DNA of 64,000 nucleotides from Tahibacter harae (GCF_024437735.1 NZ_JANFQO010000008.1:62001-126000); one strand, 5' to 3'. Positions 24,526 to 34,075 are shown, counted from the first letter of the stretch. The notes: generated by a model from the letters alone, not told the origin. Made by a program: numbers and translations.

Positions 24526-25923
24526 TCAATCCACGATCACGCGGTAGCACGGTTTGTAGGCGCTGCCGCCGGGCAGCTTCATGCGGTGCTGGGCCACGAA
24601 GCTCTGCAGCAGCGCGTCCAGGGCGCGCATCATGTCCGGCTCGCCGTGAATCTCGAACAGGCCGAACTGTTCGATCGCGCGGATGCCGTCTTCCTTGACG
24701 TTGCCGGCGACGATGCCGGAGAAAGCCCGGCGCAGATCGGCAGCGAGGCGGTAGGTCGGCTGGTCGCGGTTGAGCTTGAGGCCGGCCATGTTCTCGTGGG
24801 TGGGCTTGAACGGCACCTGCAGCTCATGCGGTATGCGCAGCGCCCAGTTGAAGAAGAACGCATCCTTGGTGTCGAGGCGGTAGTCGCGCACTTTGTCTAT
24901 GCCCTTGACCATGAGCTTGGCGACTTCGGCCGGATCCTCGATCACGATGTGGTAGCGCTTGGCCACCTCGTCGCCCAGGGTCAGGCGCAGAAAACGGTCG
25001 ATCTGCTCGAAATATGCGGCCGATTCGCGCGGACCGGTGAAGATGAAGGGGAACGGGATGCCGGCATTGTCGGGATGCAGCAGGATGCCGAGCATGTAGA
25101 GGATTTCCTCCGCCGTGCCCACGCCGCCCGGGAACACGATGATGCCGTGGCCGACGCGGACGAAGGCCTCCAGGCGCTTCTCGATGTCCGGCATGATGAT
25201 GAGGTGGTTGACCGACGGGTTCGGCGACTCAGCGGCGATGATGCCCGGCTCGGTGATGCCGATGTAGCGGTTGTTTTTGCGCCGCTGCTTGCCGTGGCCG
25301 ATGATCGCGCCCTTCATCGGGCCCTTCATTGCGCCCGGGCCGCAGCCCGTGACGATGTCCAGGCCGCGCAGGCCAAGCTGATAGCCGACCTGCTTGGTGT
25401 ATTCGTATTCGTTGCGCGGAATCGAATGGCCGCCCCAGCACACCACCAGGTTGGGATCGTTATGCGGGCGCAGCACGCGCGCGTTGCGCAGGATCTCGAA
25501 TACCGCGTGGGTGATGCCGGCGGAGTCTTCCAGGTCGAAGCCGTCGGCCTCCATCTGCGTTGCAACGTATACAATGTCGCGAACCACGGCAAACAGCAGC
25601 TCGTTGACGCCACGGATGATGCGGCCGTCGACGAAAGCCTGGGCCGGTGCGTGGGTCAGCTCGATCTTGATGCCGCGGTCCTGCTGCAGCACCTGGATGT
25701 CAAAATCCGGATAGCGGTCCAGCAGCGCGCGGGCGTCGTCGGTTTCCACGCCCTGGGTCAGCACCGCCAGCGCGCAGCGGCGCAGCAACGCGCGCACGCC
25801 GCGCTGGGAAGCGTCGCGCAGGCGGGTGACTTCGTTGCGCGAGAGCACATCCAGCCCGGCCGCAGGCGAGATGCGTGCGGAGACGGTGGCTGGACGGGAG
25901 GGGGACTTGCTGTCAGGGCTCAT
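24526..25923 (-). CDS. ppnN: Pyrimidine/purine nucleotide 5'-monophosphate nucleosidase
   Basis: A 465-residue protein of the PpnN/YgdH family, which hydrolyses nucleoside monophosphates to base and ribose 5-phosphate and in E. coli is stimulated by (p)ppGpp. Visible are the LOG-type motif FPGGVGTAEE, the upstream VTGCGPGAMKGPMKGA and the MPDIEKRLEAFVRVGHGIIV stretch, plus the family-typical N-terminal domain (GVETDDARALLDRYPDFDIQVLQQDRGIKIEL, in parts) and C-terminal domain. Length fits E. coli (454). The start MSPDSKSP at 25923 is chosen; an open extension to 26052 has a Cys-rich, atypical sequence. It sits alone beside the tRNA. Confidence 0.9.
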   Translation of the reverse strand: MSPDSKSPSRPATVSARISPAAGLDVLSRNEVTRLRDASQRGVRALLRRCALAVLTQGVETDDARALLDRYPDFDIQVLQQDRGIKIELTHAPAQAFVDGRIIRGVNELLFAVVRDIVYVATQMEADGFDLEDSAGITHAVFEILRNARVLRPHNDPNLVVCWGGHSIPRNEYEYTKQVGYQLGLRGLDIVTGCGPGAMKGPMKGAIIGHGKQRRKNNRYIGITEPGIIAAESPNPSVNHLIIMPDIEKRLEAFVRVGHGIIVFPGGVGTAEEILYMLGILLHPDNAGIPFPFIFTGPRESAAYFEQIDRFLRLTLGDEVAKRYHIVIEDPAEVAKLMVKGIDKVRDYRLDTKDAFFFNWALRIPHELQVPFKPTHENMAGLKLNRDQPTYRLAADLRRAFSGIVAGNVKEDGIRAIEQFGLFEIHGEPDMMRALDALLQSFVAQHRMKLPGGSAYKPCYRVIVD

Positions 25924-26293
25924 GAAATTCCATCGGGTGAGATGCTGCGGAATGCCCCGCAGATCGACGTGGCGCACGCCGGCGCGGCAACAGCCGTTGC
26001 AGCACCGACATCGGATTTTGCAGGGCGCCGTGCCCCGCGTCGCCAAAGGCAAAGAGCAGGATCACTAGCATTCCGGAAGGATGGACCGAGGTCAAGTTGC
26101 CGGCCGCCAGGCGAAACCTCACCTGGCGCTACCGATCCGCCAGCTCCGGCCAGTCTCAGCCTCTGAGCACCATCGGAATCACAATTCGTCTCGGGGCTAA
26201 TCGACACAGCATCGTTGGCTTAAAAAGCCAAACCGCGTCGATCCCCCTCAAACCAAGGGCCAATGACGAAACACGCACCCAGAGGGACCTAGC
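25924..26293. other. Intergenic region between ppnN and a secreted-protein gene
   Basis: A 370-base non-coding stretch holding divergent promoters for both neighbours. A short inverted repeat, TTGGCTT-AAA-AAGCCAA (26215-26231), lies about 60 bases before the secreted-protein start and could be an operator. Nothing else was recognised. Confidence 0.5.
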
Positions 26294-26806
26294 ATGAAAT
26301 TGCGAAACATTGCAGTGCGCTTCGCAGCCATCGCGGCCATCGCGGCTTTTTCGATTGGCGGCAACGTATGGGCACAGCCCAGCGGCCTGCCGGAACTTTG
26401 CCAGTGGTATCCGGGCATTCCGGAATGCAGCTGCAACATCAACCCCTACAATGTGCAGTGTGGCAGCGGCGGATGGCCGAACGTACCCGATCTTCGGGAC
26501 GGCGTCACCCCGCCAGACCCCGAAATTACCTACATTCATGTCCCCAAGACGTCCAACAATCCCTATTACGCCACCTGCTGGTCTTCGTCGCAGGACCGAT
26601 ACAACTACGCGAACTGGGAAATCGTCCACGGCTGGCTGAGCGGAGACTCCAACTTCGCCGGCTGGTACGGAAGCAAGTGGATCTTCGTCGTCTATTCCGA
26701 CAACACACTTAGCGAAGGCTACGCGCACAGCCAAGGGTACGATTACTTCACGCAAGAACCATACATGCAAACTTGCGGTCGCCCACCCATGCCCTGGCAA
26801 CTCTGA
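26294..26806 (+). CDS. Secreted protein of unknown function
   Basis: A 170-residue protein with a signal peptide (MKLRNIAVRF, then a hydrophobic AAIAAIAAFSIGG, cleavage likely after VWA). The mature part is small, Trp/Tyr-rich and has six Cys (for example ELCQW, PECSC, VQCGS, ATCWS, QTCGR), suggesting disulfides in the periplasm or outside. It has no family I recognise. GAGGGAC precedes the ATG and a perfect terminator follows. It converges on the Oar-like receptor gene. Confidence 0.75.
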   Translation: MKLRNIAVRFAAIAAIAAFSIGGNVWAQPSGLPELCQWYPGIPECSCNINPYNVQCGSGGWPNVPDLRDGVTPPDPEITYIHVPKTSNNPYYATCWSSSQDRYNYANWEIVHGWLSGDSNFAGWYGSKWIFVVYSDNTLSEGYAHSQGYDYFTQEPYMQTCGRPPMPWQL

Positions 26807-26818
26807 TCCAAACAAAAA

Positions 26819-26845
26819 CCCCGGCATTTCTGCCGGGGTTTTTTT
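26819..26845. terminator. Bidirectional rho-independent terminator
   Basis: CCCCGGCA-TTTC-TGCCGGGG with seven T on the plus strand and an A-tract upstream, which gives a T-tract on the minus strand. It serves both the secreted-protein gene and the convergent TonB-receptor gene. Confidence 0.95.
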
Positions 26846-26873
26846 CGTCCGTCAATCGGGACAAGCAAGCGGT

Positions 26874-29800
26874 TTAGAACGAATAACGCAGGCCGACCTG
26901 GACCGCCCAGCGGGATTCGCCAGTGTTGTCCTTGGTGACGAAGCTCTGCGCCGCGCGCGGGTAGCGGTAGATGTACTTGCCGGTGGCCGCGTCCACGCCG
27001 CCGAATTCCGCCACGCCCAGGCGCTGGCCGCCGTTGGAGTTGAACGGCGCTTCCTCGATGTGACCCCACTTCTTGTTGAGCATGTTGGTGAAGTTCAGGA
27101 TGTCGACCCAGAGTTCACCCTTGTTGCCCTTGAAGATACCCGGCACTTCCTGCGAGAAACGCAGGTCGATCTGGTTGATCCACTTGCCGCGGGCGCTGTT
27201 GCGGCTGACCACCTTGCCACGGTTGCCGTTGAGGAACTCGTTGCTCTGGATGTAGTTCCAGAAGTTCGCCGCCTGGGTCGGATCCGCGATGATGACGTCG
27301 TTGGCATCCAGCGGCACGTAGAACAGGTCGTTCCCCGCGTTGCCGTCGCCGTTGGCGTCATTGGAGAAGGTGTAGCTGTACGGACGGCCGGCGCGGCCTT
27401 CGTAGAACGCCGACACCATGGTGTTGTAATCGCCGAAGAACGCCTTGCGCCAGGACAGCACGGCGCTGAAGCGCTGCTGGATTTCCGAGGCGGCGGTGGC
27501 GGCCACGTCTTCGTTGGCGTTGTAGATGGCCAGCGAGTTCCAGTTCGACAGGGCGACCGAGGACGAGCCGACGTTGGTTTCGGTCGAATTGCCGTAGGAG
27601 TAGCCGATGCGGCCGGCCCAGTTGTTGGAGAACGGCTTCTCCAGCGACAGGGTCAGGTTGCTGGCCTTGCCCTGGTGGGTGTTGCGCATCACCACCACGT
27701 CGGCAAAGCTGCGGTTGCTGCGTGCACGCGAACCGGTACCGGCGTTGATGTTGTTCCAGTACGCGGCACGACCGTCCGGCAGCACGCCGGTGGACGGTCC
27801 CAGGTTCAGATGGTTGAACTGCACGCCGTCACGCACGTCGAGGTAGATGTATTCGGCCGACGCGACCAGGCCCATCCACGGCAGCTCGTGGTCGAACGCC
27901 AGCGAACTCTTCCAGACCGACGGGGCGTGGAAGTTCGGCGTGATCAGGGAGATGGTCTGCAGCACCGGCGCACCGGCCGGACGCGGCTGGTTGAACGGAT
28001 CCGGCGAGAAGTCCGTACCGGTATTGGCGCGGTAGGTGGAGAACAGCAGGCCGTTGTTGCTGTACGAGTTGGACAGCCACACGCCCGGGTTGCCGCCCTG
28101 GAACAGGCCGATGCCGCCGCGCAGCTGGGTCGGGCGCTCGGTGTCGAAGGTGTAGTTGAAGCTGGTGCGCGGCTGCCAGGTCTTCAGGCCGTTGACCGTG
28201 CTGTTGTTCGGGTAGTTGAACGTCGGCTCGACGCGGGCGTTGTACAGCGGGAAGTCATCGGTTGAGAAGCGGTCCAGACGCAGGCCGATCTGCCAGGACA
28301 GGTTGTTGGTGACCTGCCAGGTGTTCTGCGCGAAGAAGCCCCACTGCTCCAGCGCCCAGTCGGCGGCAGCATTCTTCGCGTCGCCGTCGACCGGATAGTT
28401 CAGCTGGTAGCCGGTCTGGCCCGACAGCAGGCCGCCGGTATAGCCGGACGGCAGCGCCGAATAGCGGCCCGCCTCGAAGTCGGCGATGCTGGCGAAAGCG
28501 TAGTTGCCGTAGAAGTCCTGCAGGAACAGGTTGAAGGTGTCGTTCTTCTTGTAGTCGAAGCCGAACTTCACTTCGTTGTCGCCGACAAACCAGGTGCCGG
28601 CCCAGAACGCATTGGCGGTCTTGACTTCCAGCGAGTTGGCCTGGCGCGAACGCTCGGAACCGAGGAACACGGTGGTGTTGGCCGCGCCGTCGAGGCCGGC
28701 GACGGCGATCGCGATGGCCGGCAGGTTGGAGTTGCGCAGCGATTCGTTGGTGTAGTTGCTCCAGGACACCGACGCTTCGGAGGAGAAGTTCTCGCTCCAG
28801 TCGTTGTACAGGTTCAGCGCGTAGTTCTCGAAGTCATACTGCTTGTCATACCACCAGGACGACAGCGATACCTGGCCGCCGGTCAGTCGCTCCAGCACCG
28901 GCACCGAGGATTCGGTCTTGTTGTAGCGGAAGCTGGCGCGGTGATAGTCGTTGATGTTCCAGTCGAACTTGGCCAGATACTTCTTGTCGCTCAGGTCGCC
29001 CGAGGGATTCAGCGAGCCGGCGTTGAAGCCCCACTTGTCGCGCGCGATGCGCACGATGTCGTCGATCTGGCCCTGGGTGATGCCCGCTTCGTTGGTGGCG
29101 CCCGAACCGCGCACGCCGACGTCCGGCGCAACCTTGGTGCGCTCGAATTCTTCGTAGTTCAGGAAGAAGAACAGCGTGTCCTTGAGGATGGGACCGCCCA
29201 GGGTGAAGCCCTTGGTGGTCTGCTTGCCGAAGCCGGTGAACTTGGTGCCGGCTTCGTTCTCGCCGATCATGTCCGGGTCGCGGTAGGTGTAGTACAGCGA
29301 GCCCTTGAATTCGTTGGTACCGCTCTTGGTGACGGCGTTGATCGATGCGCCCACGGCGCGCGAGTTGGTCACGTCGTAGTTGGCGGTGGAAATGTTGAAT
29401 TCTTCGATCGTATCAATCGAGATCGGCTGGCTGCCGCTCTGCGACGGCAGGCCGGTGGATTCCAGGCCGTATTCGTCGTTGGTCGAGACCGCGTCGATCT
29501 TGATGTTGTTGTAGCGCGAGTTCTGGCCGACGGCGGAGATCTCGCCGCGTTCCTTGTCGGTCTGCACGATGCGCGGGTCGATGCGGACGTAGTCCTGGAT
29601 CGAGCGCGAGATCGACGGGAAAGCCTGGATCTGCTGGTTGGTGACGTTGGTGGACAGGCCCTTGTTGTCGGCCAGGAAGGTGGTCGACAGCGCGGTGGCG
29701 GTGACTTCGACGGCTTCCAGCTGCGCGGTGTCGGCACCCAGGGTGAGATCGACGGTCGTGTCTTCGGCCAGCTTCAGGTACACGTCGCCGCGTTCGGCCT

Positions 29801-30074
29801 TGGCCAGGCCGCTCTTCTCGGCATCGACCAGGAAGGGACCGCCGACGCGCAGGCCGCGCGCCACGAACCGGCCTTCGGCGTCGGTCGTGACCGTCTTGGT
29901 CGTATTCGAGGGAACATGGACGATTTCGACAGTCGCGCCGGCGACGGGATTGCCGGCGGAGTCGGTGATGCGGCCGGACATCGCCGCCGACGTGTTCTGC
30001 GCAAAGCTCGGCGAGGACGCCAGCAGCGAGGCGAGCATCAGCGGGAGGACTCTGACACGGAGTCGCTTGTTCAT
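26874..30074 (-). CDS. TonB-dependent receptor, Oar-like, with carboxypeptidase-regulatory domain
   Basis: A 1066-residue outer-membrane protein. A signal peptide (about 1-26, ending SFAQ) is followed by a carboxypeptidase-regulatory-like domain (about 30-110, SGRITDSAGNPVAGATVEIV), a plug (about 120-260, with SISRSIQDYVRIDPRI and NAVTKSGTNEFKGS) and a beta-barrel ending in GLRYSF, a C-terminal aromatic as in outer-membrane barrels. This layout is that of Oar-type receptors, abundant in Xanthomonadales and probably importing peptides or other large substrates; the ligand cannot be read. The ATG at 30074 is chosen; an open extension to 30146 lacks signal-peptide logic. AAGGGTG lies before the ATG. 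Confidence 0.88.
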   Translation of the reverse strand: MNKRLRVRVLPLMLASLLASSPSFAQNTSAAMSGRITDSAGNPVAGATVEIVHVPSNTTKTVTTDAEGRFVARGLRVGGPFLVDAEKSGLAKAERGDVYLKLAEDTTVDLTLGADTAQLEAVEVTATALSTTFLADNKGLSTNVTNQQIQAFPSISRSIQDYVRIDPRIVQTDKERGEISAVGQNSRYNNIKIDAVSTNDEYGLESTGLPSQSGSQPISIDTIEEFNISTANYDVTNSRAVGASINAVTKSGTNEFKGSLYYTYRDPDMIGENEAGTKFTGFGKQTTKGFTLGGPILKDTLFFFLNYEEFERTKVAPDVGVRGSGATNEAGITQGQIDDIVRIARDKWGFNAGSLNPSGDLSDKKYLAKFDWNINDYHRASFRYNKTESSVPVLERLTGGQVSLSSWWYDKQYDFENYALNLYNDWSENFSSEASVSWSNYTNESLRNSNLPAIAIAVAGLDGAANTTVFLGSERSRQANSLEVKTANAFWAGTWFVGDNEVKFGFDYKKNDTFNLFLQDFYGNYAFASIADFEAGRYSALPSGYTGGLLSGQTGYQLNYPVDGDAKNAAADWALEQWGFFAQNTWQVTNNLSWQIGLRLDRFSTDDFPLYNARVEPTFNYPNNSTVNGLKTWQPRTSFNYTFDTERPTQLRGGIGLFQGGNPGVWLSNSYSNNGLLFSTYRANTGTDFSPDPFNQPRPAGAPVLQTISLITPNFHAPSVWKSSLAFDHELPWMGLVASAEYIYLDVRDGVQFNHLNLGPSTGVLPDGRAAYWNNINAGTGSRARSNRSFADVVVMRNTHQGKASNLTLSLEKPFSNNWAGRIGYSYGNSTETNVGSSSVALSNWNSLAIYNANEDVAATAASEIQQRFSAVLSWRKAFFGDYNTMVSAFYEGRAGRPYSYTFSNDANGDGNAGNDLFYVPLDANDVIIADPTQAANFWNYIQSNEFLNGNRGKVVSRNSARGKWINQIDLRFSQEVPGIFKGNKGELWVDILNFTNMLNKKWGHIEEAPFNSNGGQRLGVAEFGGVDAATGKYIYRYPRAAQSFVTKDNTGESRWAVQVGLRYSF

Positions 30075-30134
30075 CGTTTCACCCTTGGGTTGCGTGCAAT
30101 TGTTACAGTCATTGGCCAAACGAAAACCGCGCGG

Positions 30135-30148
30135 CGATGGTCCCATCG
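30135..30148. promoter_or_regulatory. Dyad upstream of the TonB-receptor gene
   Basis: CGATGG-TC-CCATCG is a perfect 6-bp inverted repeat about 60 bases before the receptor start, in its promoter region. A regulator binding site is possible; no regulator gene lies nearby. Confidence 0.3.
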
Positions 30149-30282
30149 TCGTGCGCGGCAGCCGCTCAACCTTGGATTTTCTTACCTTCCCCAGGATCCC
30201 GACCCGGCGAGTCCGTGCGCTGGCGAATCCGTTAACGGCAGTTTAACAGCAATAGATGACAGATTGGCAAAGCCTCACGGAC

Positions 30283-32022
30283 TTATTCGCTTGACGCAGT
30301 GGATTCGCTGAGGTATCGCGCGCGCTTGGCGGGCTTGAGGCGGGTCAGGTCCAGCCGGATCAGGCCGTCGACGCAGCCGCCGAACTGCGGGTCCACGCCG
30401 AAGGCGAGGAAACGCACGCCGTCGGGCTCGCACAGGTCCACGTACTGGCGGTACAGGGTGGGAATGGCCTGGTCGGACACCGCCAGCTGCTGCTTGAGCA
30501 GGGACAGCGCGGCCTTGGCGTCCTTGCCTTCCAGCGCAGCGTCGGCCTCGCGCGCGACCGCCGGCGAGATCTGGAACGGATTGCGCGCCGTGGCGAGCTG
30601 TTCCGGATCGGCGAAGAAGCGCCCGTGGGTGTGCACGATCAGCTCGCGCACCGGCAACGGCAGGCTGGCCGAGAGGCTGACCGGCCCGAACAGGTAGCGC
30701 ACCTCCGGCCGCTTGCGCAGGTAAGCGCCTATGCCCTGCCAGAGGTAATCCAGGCTGCGCGAGCCCCAGTAGGCCGGCTGGATGAAGCTGCGGCCCAGCT
30801 CGACCGCGTCCTGCAGGAATTCCGCCGCCGCCGGGGCGTAGTCGAACAGGCTGGCCGAGTACAGGCCCTGCATGCCCTGCTCGCGCAGGATGCGGCCGGC
30901 TTCGCCCAAACGATAGGCGCCGACCACACTCAGCGATTCCTCGTCCCACAGCACGATATGGCGGTAGTGCGCATCGAAGCGGTCCAGGTCGCGGCGATTG
31001 CCGGTGCCTTCGCCGACGCGGCGGAAGGCCAGCTCGCGCAGGCGGCCGATCTCGCGCATCACCGGGCAGTCCGGGCGCGCATCCAGCAGCAGGATGCGCT
31101 TGCCGTCGGTGGTCGCGCCCAGCACCTCGGCGCGTTCCTTGAGCGCCTTGCGCACCGCCTGCGGCGGTTCGGGATGGGCGATCGCGGTTGAAGTGGTGAA
31201 GACATTGGGCCGGCGCGAGGCCAGCTGATAGACATGCCGGCGCATGGCCTTGGCCAGCTGCAGCAGGGTGGCGCCTTCGCGTTCCAGCGCCTGTGGCGGA
31301 ATCATCTGGCCTATGGTGAAGCCTATGCGCATGTGCTTGGCGCCAAACATCTCGCGCGCCAGCAGCAGCGCGGCCAGCGGCTTGGCCAGCATGGACACGC
31401 CGTAGAACAGCGGCGAATTGTGCGCGGCGATATGCACCGGCAGCACCGGCGCCTGGGTCTTGCGCGCCAGGCGCAGGAAGCCCGGCGACCAGCGCCCGTC
31501 GCGCACGCCGTTGGGGCGCATGCGCGAGACTTCGCCGGAGGGGAATACGATCAGGGCCTGCCCTTCTTCCAGTGCGCGATAGGCCTCGCGCATGCCGCCG
31601 GGTGCGGTCTCGTCGCCGCCGAACACGTTCACCGGCAGCAGCAGGGAACGCAGCGGCTTGAGGTGCATCAGCACATCGTTGGCCAGGATGCGCACGTCGC
31701 GGCGCACGCTGCCGATCAGCTGCAGCAGGCTGAGTGCGTCCAGCGCGCCCAGCGGATGGTTGGCCACGATCACCACCGGACCGTCCACCGGGATGTTCTC
31801 GCGGTCGGTATTGGCCACGCTGTGGCTGAGGTCGAAGCGCTCCAGCGCGTGCTCGATGAACTCGAAGCCGGTATAGCCTTCCAGCGCGGCGAGCGTGGCG
31901 TTGATCTCGCTCTCGCACACGACCTTGCGCAGCAACCCGACCATGGGCTTGGACAGATGGCGCGCAGCCCCCTGGGCCAGCCAGGGAAATTTCGCATACA
32001 GGCTGCGTTCGACGCTGATCAC
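30283..32022 (-). CDS. olsF: Bifunctional acyltransferase, OlsF-like (ornithine lipid synthesis)
   Basis: A 579-residue fusion. Residues about 1-280 are a PlsC-type lysophospholipid acyltransferase with ANHPLGALD (H89 and D95, the H-x5-D form seen in this subgroup) and FPSGEVSR (160-167). Residues about 295-579 are a GNAT-type, OlsB/hemolysin-like N-acyltransferase with IVLWDEESLSVVGAYRLGE and the PAYWGSRSLDYLWQGIGAYL block. OlsF enzymes with this domain order make ornithine lipids, phosphorus-free membrane lipids, by N- then O-acylation; substrate here is inferred. GTG start with AGGGGAG nine bases upstream. Monocistronic on the minus strand. Confidence 0.75.
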   Translation of the reverse strand: MISVERSLYAKFPWLAQGAARHLSKPMVGLLRKVVCESEINATLAALEGYTGFEFIEHALERFDLSHSVANTDRENIPVDGPVVIVANHPLGALDALSLLQLIGSVRRDVRILANDVLMHLKPLRSLLLPVNVFGGDETAPGGMREAYRALEEGQALIVFPSGEVSRMRPNGVRDGRWSPGFLRLARKTQAPVLPVHIAAHNSPLFYGVSMLAKPLAALLLAREMFGAKHMRIGFTIGQMIPPQALEREGATLLQLAKAMRRHVYQLASRRPNVFTTSTAIAHPEPPQAVRKALKERAEVLGATTDGKRILLLDARPDCPVMREIGRLRELAFRRVGEGTGNRRDLDRFDAHYRHIVLWDEESLSVVGAYRLGEAGRILREQGMQGLYSASLFDYAPAAAEFLQDAVELGRSFIQPAYWGSRSLDYLWQGIGAYLRKRPEVRYLFGPVSLSASLPLPVRELIVHTHGRFFADPEQLATARNPFQISPAVAREADAALEGKDAKAALSLLKQQLAVSDQAIPTLYRQYVDLCEPDGVRFLAFGVDPQFGGCVDGLIRLDLTRLKPAKRARYLSESTASSE

Positions 32023-32111
32023 GACGCTTCTCCCCTACGGACCGGGCAATGCTCCGGGGGCGATGTTACAGGCGTTTGAATCGAGCCTCTATTCGACCCG
32101 CGACCGAAGGT

Positions 32112-32723
32112 TCAGGCGGGCACCGCGCGCAGGTATTTGCCGATGCCGTCGAGCAGCATCTGCACCGACAGGGCAATCAGGAGCATGCCCATCAGCCGCT
32201 CCAGCGCGGTCAGCACACTTTCGCCGAGCAGGCGGTAGAGGTAAGTGGACGACCACAGGATCACCGCGGTGGCGAACCAGGCCGCGAACAGGGCCAGCGC
32301 CCACTGCGGCAGCTTGCCGGGCTGGGTGTTGGTCAGCAGCAGCAGGGCAGCCATGGCCGAGGGTCCGGCCACGCCGGGAATGGCCATGGGTACGATGAAG
32401 GGCTCGCCGCCGTTGGTATCGCCGAAGATGCCGCCTTCCTTGGGCGGGAACACCATCTTCACGCCGATCAGGAACAGGATGATGCCGCCGGCGATGCTGA
32501 CCGACTCCTGCTTGAGCTGCAGCAGCTTGAGTATGTACTGGCCGCCGAGCAGGAAGGCGAACAGCACTACCAGGGCGATCAGCAGCTCCCGCAGCAGCAC
32601 GCGGCGGCGGCGCTCCGGCGCCACGCCCTTGAGCAGGCTGAGGAACACCGGGATGTTGCCCAGCGGATCCATGATCAGGAAAAGCAGGATGCCGGCCGAC
32701 ACCGTGCTCATCTGGCTGTCCAT
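32112..32723 (-). CDS. MarC-family integral membrane protein
   Basis: A 203-residue protein with about six transmembrane helices. The opening LFLIMDPLGNIPVFLSLLKG and the SVSIAGGIILFLIGVKMVF and PMAIPGVAGPSAMAALLLL stretches are hallmarks of the MarC/UPF0056 family. The molecular function of the family is unknown; the old link to multiple antibiotic resistance was not confirmed. GGGGAG lies before the ATG at 32723. Confidence 0.9.
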   Translation of the reverse strand: MDSQMSTVSAGILLFLIMDPLGNIPVFLSLLKGVAPERRRRVLLRELLIALVVLFAFLLGGQYILKLLQLKQESVSIAGGIILFLIGVKMVFPPKEGGIFGDTNGGEPFIVPMAIPGVAGPSAMAALLLLTNTQPGKLPQWALALFAAWFATAVILWSSTYLYRLLGESVLTALERLMGMLLIALSVQMLLDGIGKYLRAVPA

Positions 32724-32860
32724 CGCGACTCCCCTTTCGACCTGATGACCGGCCGGCGCCTGCCGCTTCGGCCTTCTCCCGTGACACCGTCAAACCGGTA
32801 TCTTGTCTGGAAACCACACCGGCCGCTGCCGGCGCCGCGTTGCACCGCTTCCGTTCCGCA

Positions 32861-33619
32861 TCAATGTGTCGTGCGCAGGTCCAGCACTTGACCGCGGGCT
32901 GCCGCGCCCTCGGCGCCCAGCAGATAAACCATCGCCGCGGCGAACTCGGCCGGCTCCGGCCGCTCCAGCGTGTTCTCGCCGAAGTAGGCCATGCGGCGCA
33001 AGGCCGTGCGCATCGGCGGCGGCAGCAGGGTGGTTATGCGTACGCTGGAACTGTCGGTCTCGTCGTGCAGTATTCCGGCCAGCGCGCCCAGCGCCGCCTT
33101 GGCCACGCCATAGGCGCCCCAGAACGATTTTGAGCCGCGCGCCGGATCGTCCTGCACGAATACGACACTGGCATCGGCCGACTGCTGCAGCAGCGGCAAC
33201 AGGGCCTGGGTCAGCAGGAAGGGGCCGTTGAGGTTGACCTGCAGCACGCGCATCCATTCCTCGGGCTTGAACTCGCGCAGCGGCTGCAGCCCGGCGAAAT
33301 GGGCGGCAGCGTGAACCAGGCCGTCCAGGCCGCCGAATTCGCGCTCGACCGTGGCAGCCAGTTCCTCATAGTCGGCCGGCGTGGCGCCTTCGAGATTGAG
33401 CGGATAGATCGCCGGCGCCGGCCCGCCCAGGGCCTCGATCTCGTCGTACAGCTTCTCCAGCGCCGACACCTTGCGGCCGAGCAGGATCACCGTCGCGCCG
33501 GCCTCGGCACAGGCCAGGGCGCTGGCCCGGCCCAGTCCGCCGGTGGCGCCGGTGATCAGAACGGTACGGCCCTTGAGCGCGGCGGGAGCCGGCGTCCAGT
33601 CCGGCGGCAGGGTCGCCAT
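32861..33619 (-). CDS. Short-chain dehydrogenase, YciK-like, with altered catalytic serine
   Basis: A 252-residue SDR protein with the cofactor motif TGATGGLG and catalytic YGVAK. The residue aligned with the catalytic Ser of the S-Y-K triad (YciK: VFTSSS then 12 residues to Tyr) reads VFVQDD here, an Asp at that spot. The Asn in VNLNGP is kept. So the protein may be a weak or specialised reductase or a structural member. Its ATG overlaps the stop of grxD by one base, so the two are co-translated. Confidence 0.8.
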   Translation of the reverse strand: MATLPPDWTPAPAALKGRTVLITGATGGLGRASALACAEAGATVILLGRKVSALEKLYDEIEALGGPAPAIYPLNLEGATPADYEELAATVEREFGGLDGLVHAAAHFAGLQPLREFKPEEWMRVLQVNLNGPFLLTQALLPLLQQSADASVVFVQDDPARGSKSFWGAYGVAKAALGALAGILHDETDSSSVRITTLLPPPMRTALRRMAYFGENTLERPEPAEFAAAMVYLLGAEGAAARGQVLDLRTTH

Positions 33620-33936
33620 CAGGATTTCCGCGTCTCGCGCACGATGCGCTCAAGTTCGCCGGATTCGTACAGCTCCAGGGTGATGTCGCAGCCGCCGATC
33701 AGCTCGCCGTTGATGAACAGCTGCGGGAAGGTCGGCCAGTTGGAATAGCGCGGCAGATTGGCGCGGATCTCCGGGTCTTCCAGCACGTTGACCGAGGTGT
33801 ACTCGGCATTGACGGTCTTCAGCGCCTGGGCCGTGCGGCTGGAGAACCCGCACATGGGAAACTGCGGCGTGCCCTTCATGAACAACACGATGGGGCTGCC
33901 TTCGACAAGGGTCTTGATGCGTTCGAGTACGTCCAC
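33619..33936 (-). CDS. grxD: Monothiol glutaredoxin (Grx4)
   Basis: A 105-residue monothiol glutaredoxin. The active site is CGFS (residues 29-32) and the [18 protein letters not shown] segment binds glutathione. Grx4-type proteins carry [2Fe-2S] clusters with BolA partners in iron metabolism. GTG start with AGGTG upstream. It is the first gene of a two-gene unit with the SDR and diverges from sodB, so redox and iron themes cluster. Confidence 0.95.
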   Translation of the reverse strand: MDVLERIKTLVEGSPIVLFMKGTPQFPMCGFSSRTAQALKTVNAEYTSVNVLEDPEIRANLPRYSNWPTFPQLFINGELIGGCDITLELYESGELERIVRETRKS

Positions 33937-34075
33937 GGAAACACCTGGAACACGGCTGGCGCGATGCGCGAGACCGCCGATTGTATCAGCGCATCCCCGG
34001 CAGTGCCGCGCCCGCCGGGCCGCGGCTTATGCCATTGGGCTTGAAACCATTTCGCACAGCCGCCACGGAGCTACC

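Noticed and set aside
25924-26052. N-terminal extension of ppnN upstream of MSPDSK
   Set aside because: The extra 43 residues are Cys/Arg-rich and unlike PpnN; the shorter start gives the normal family length.
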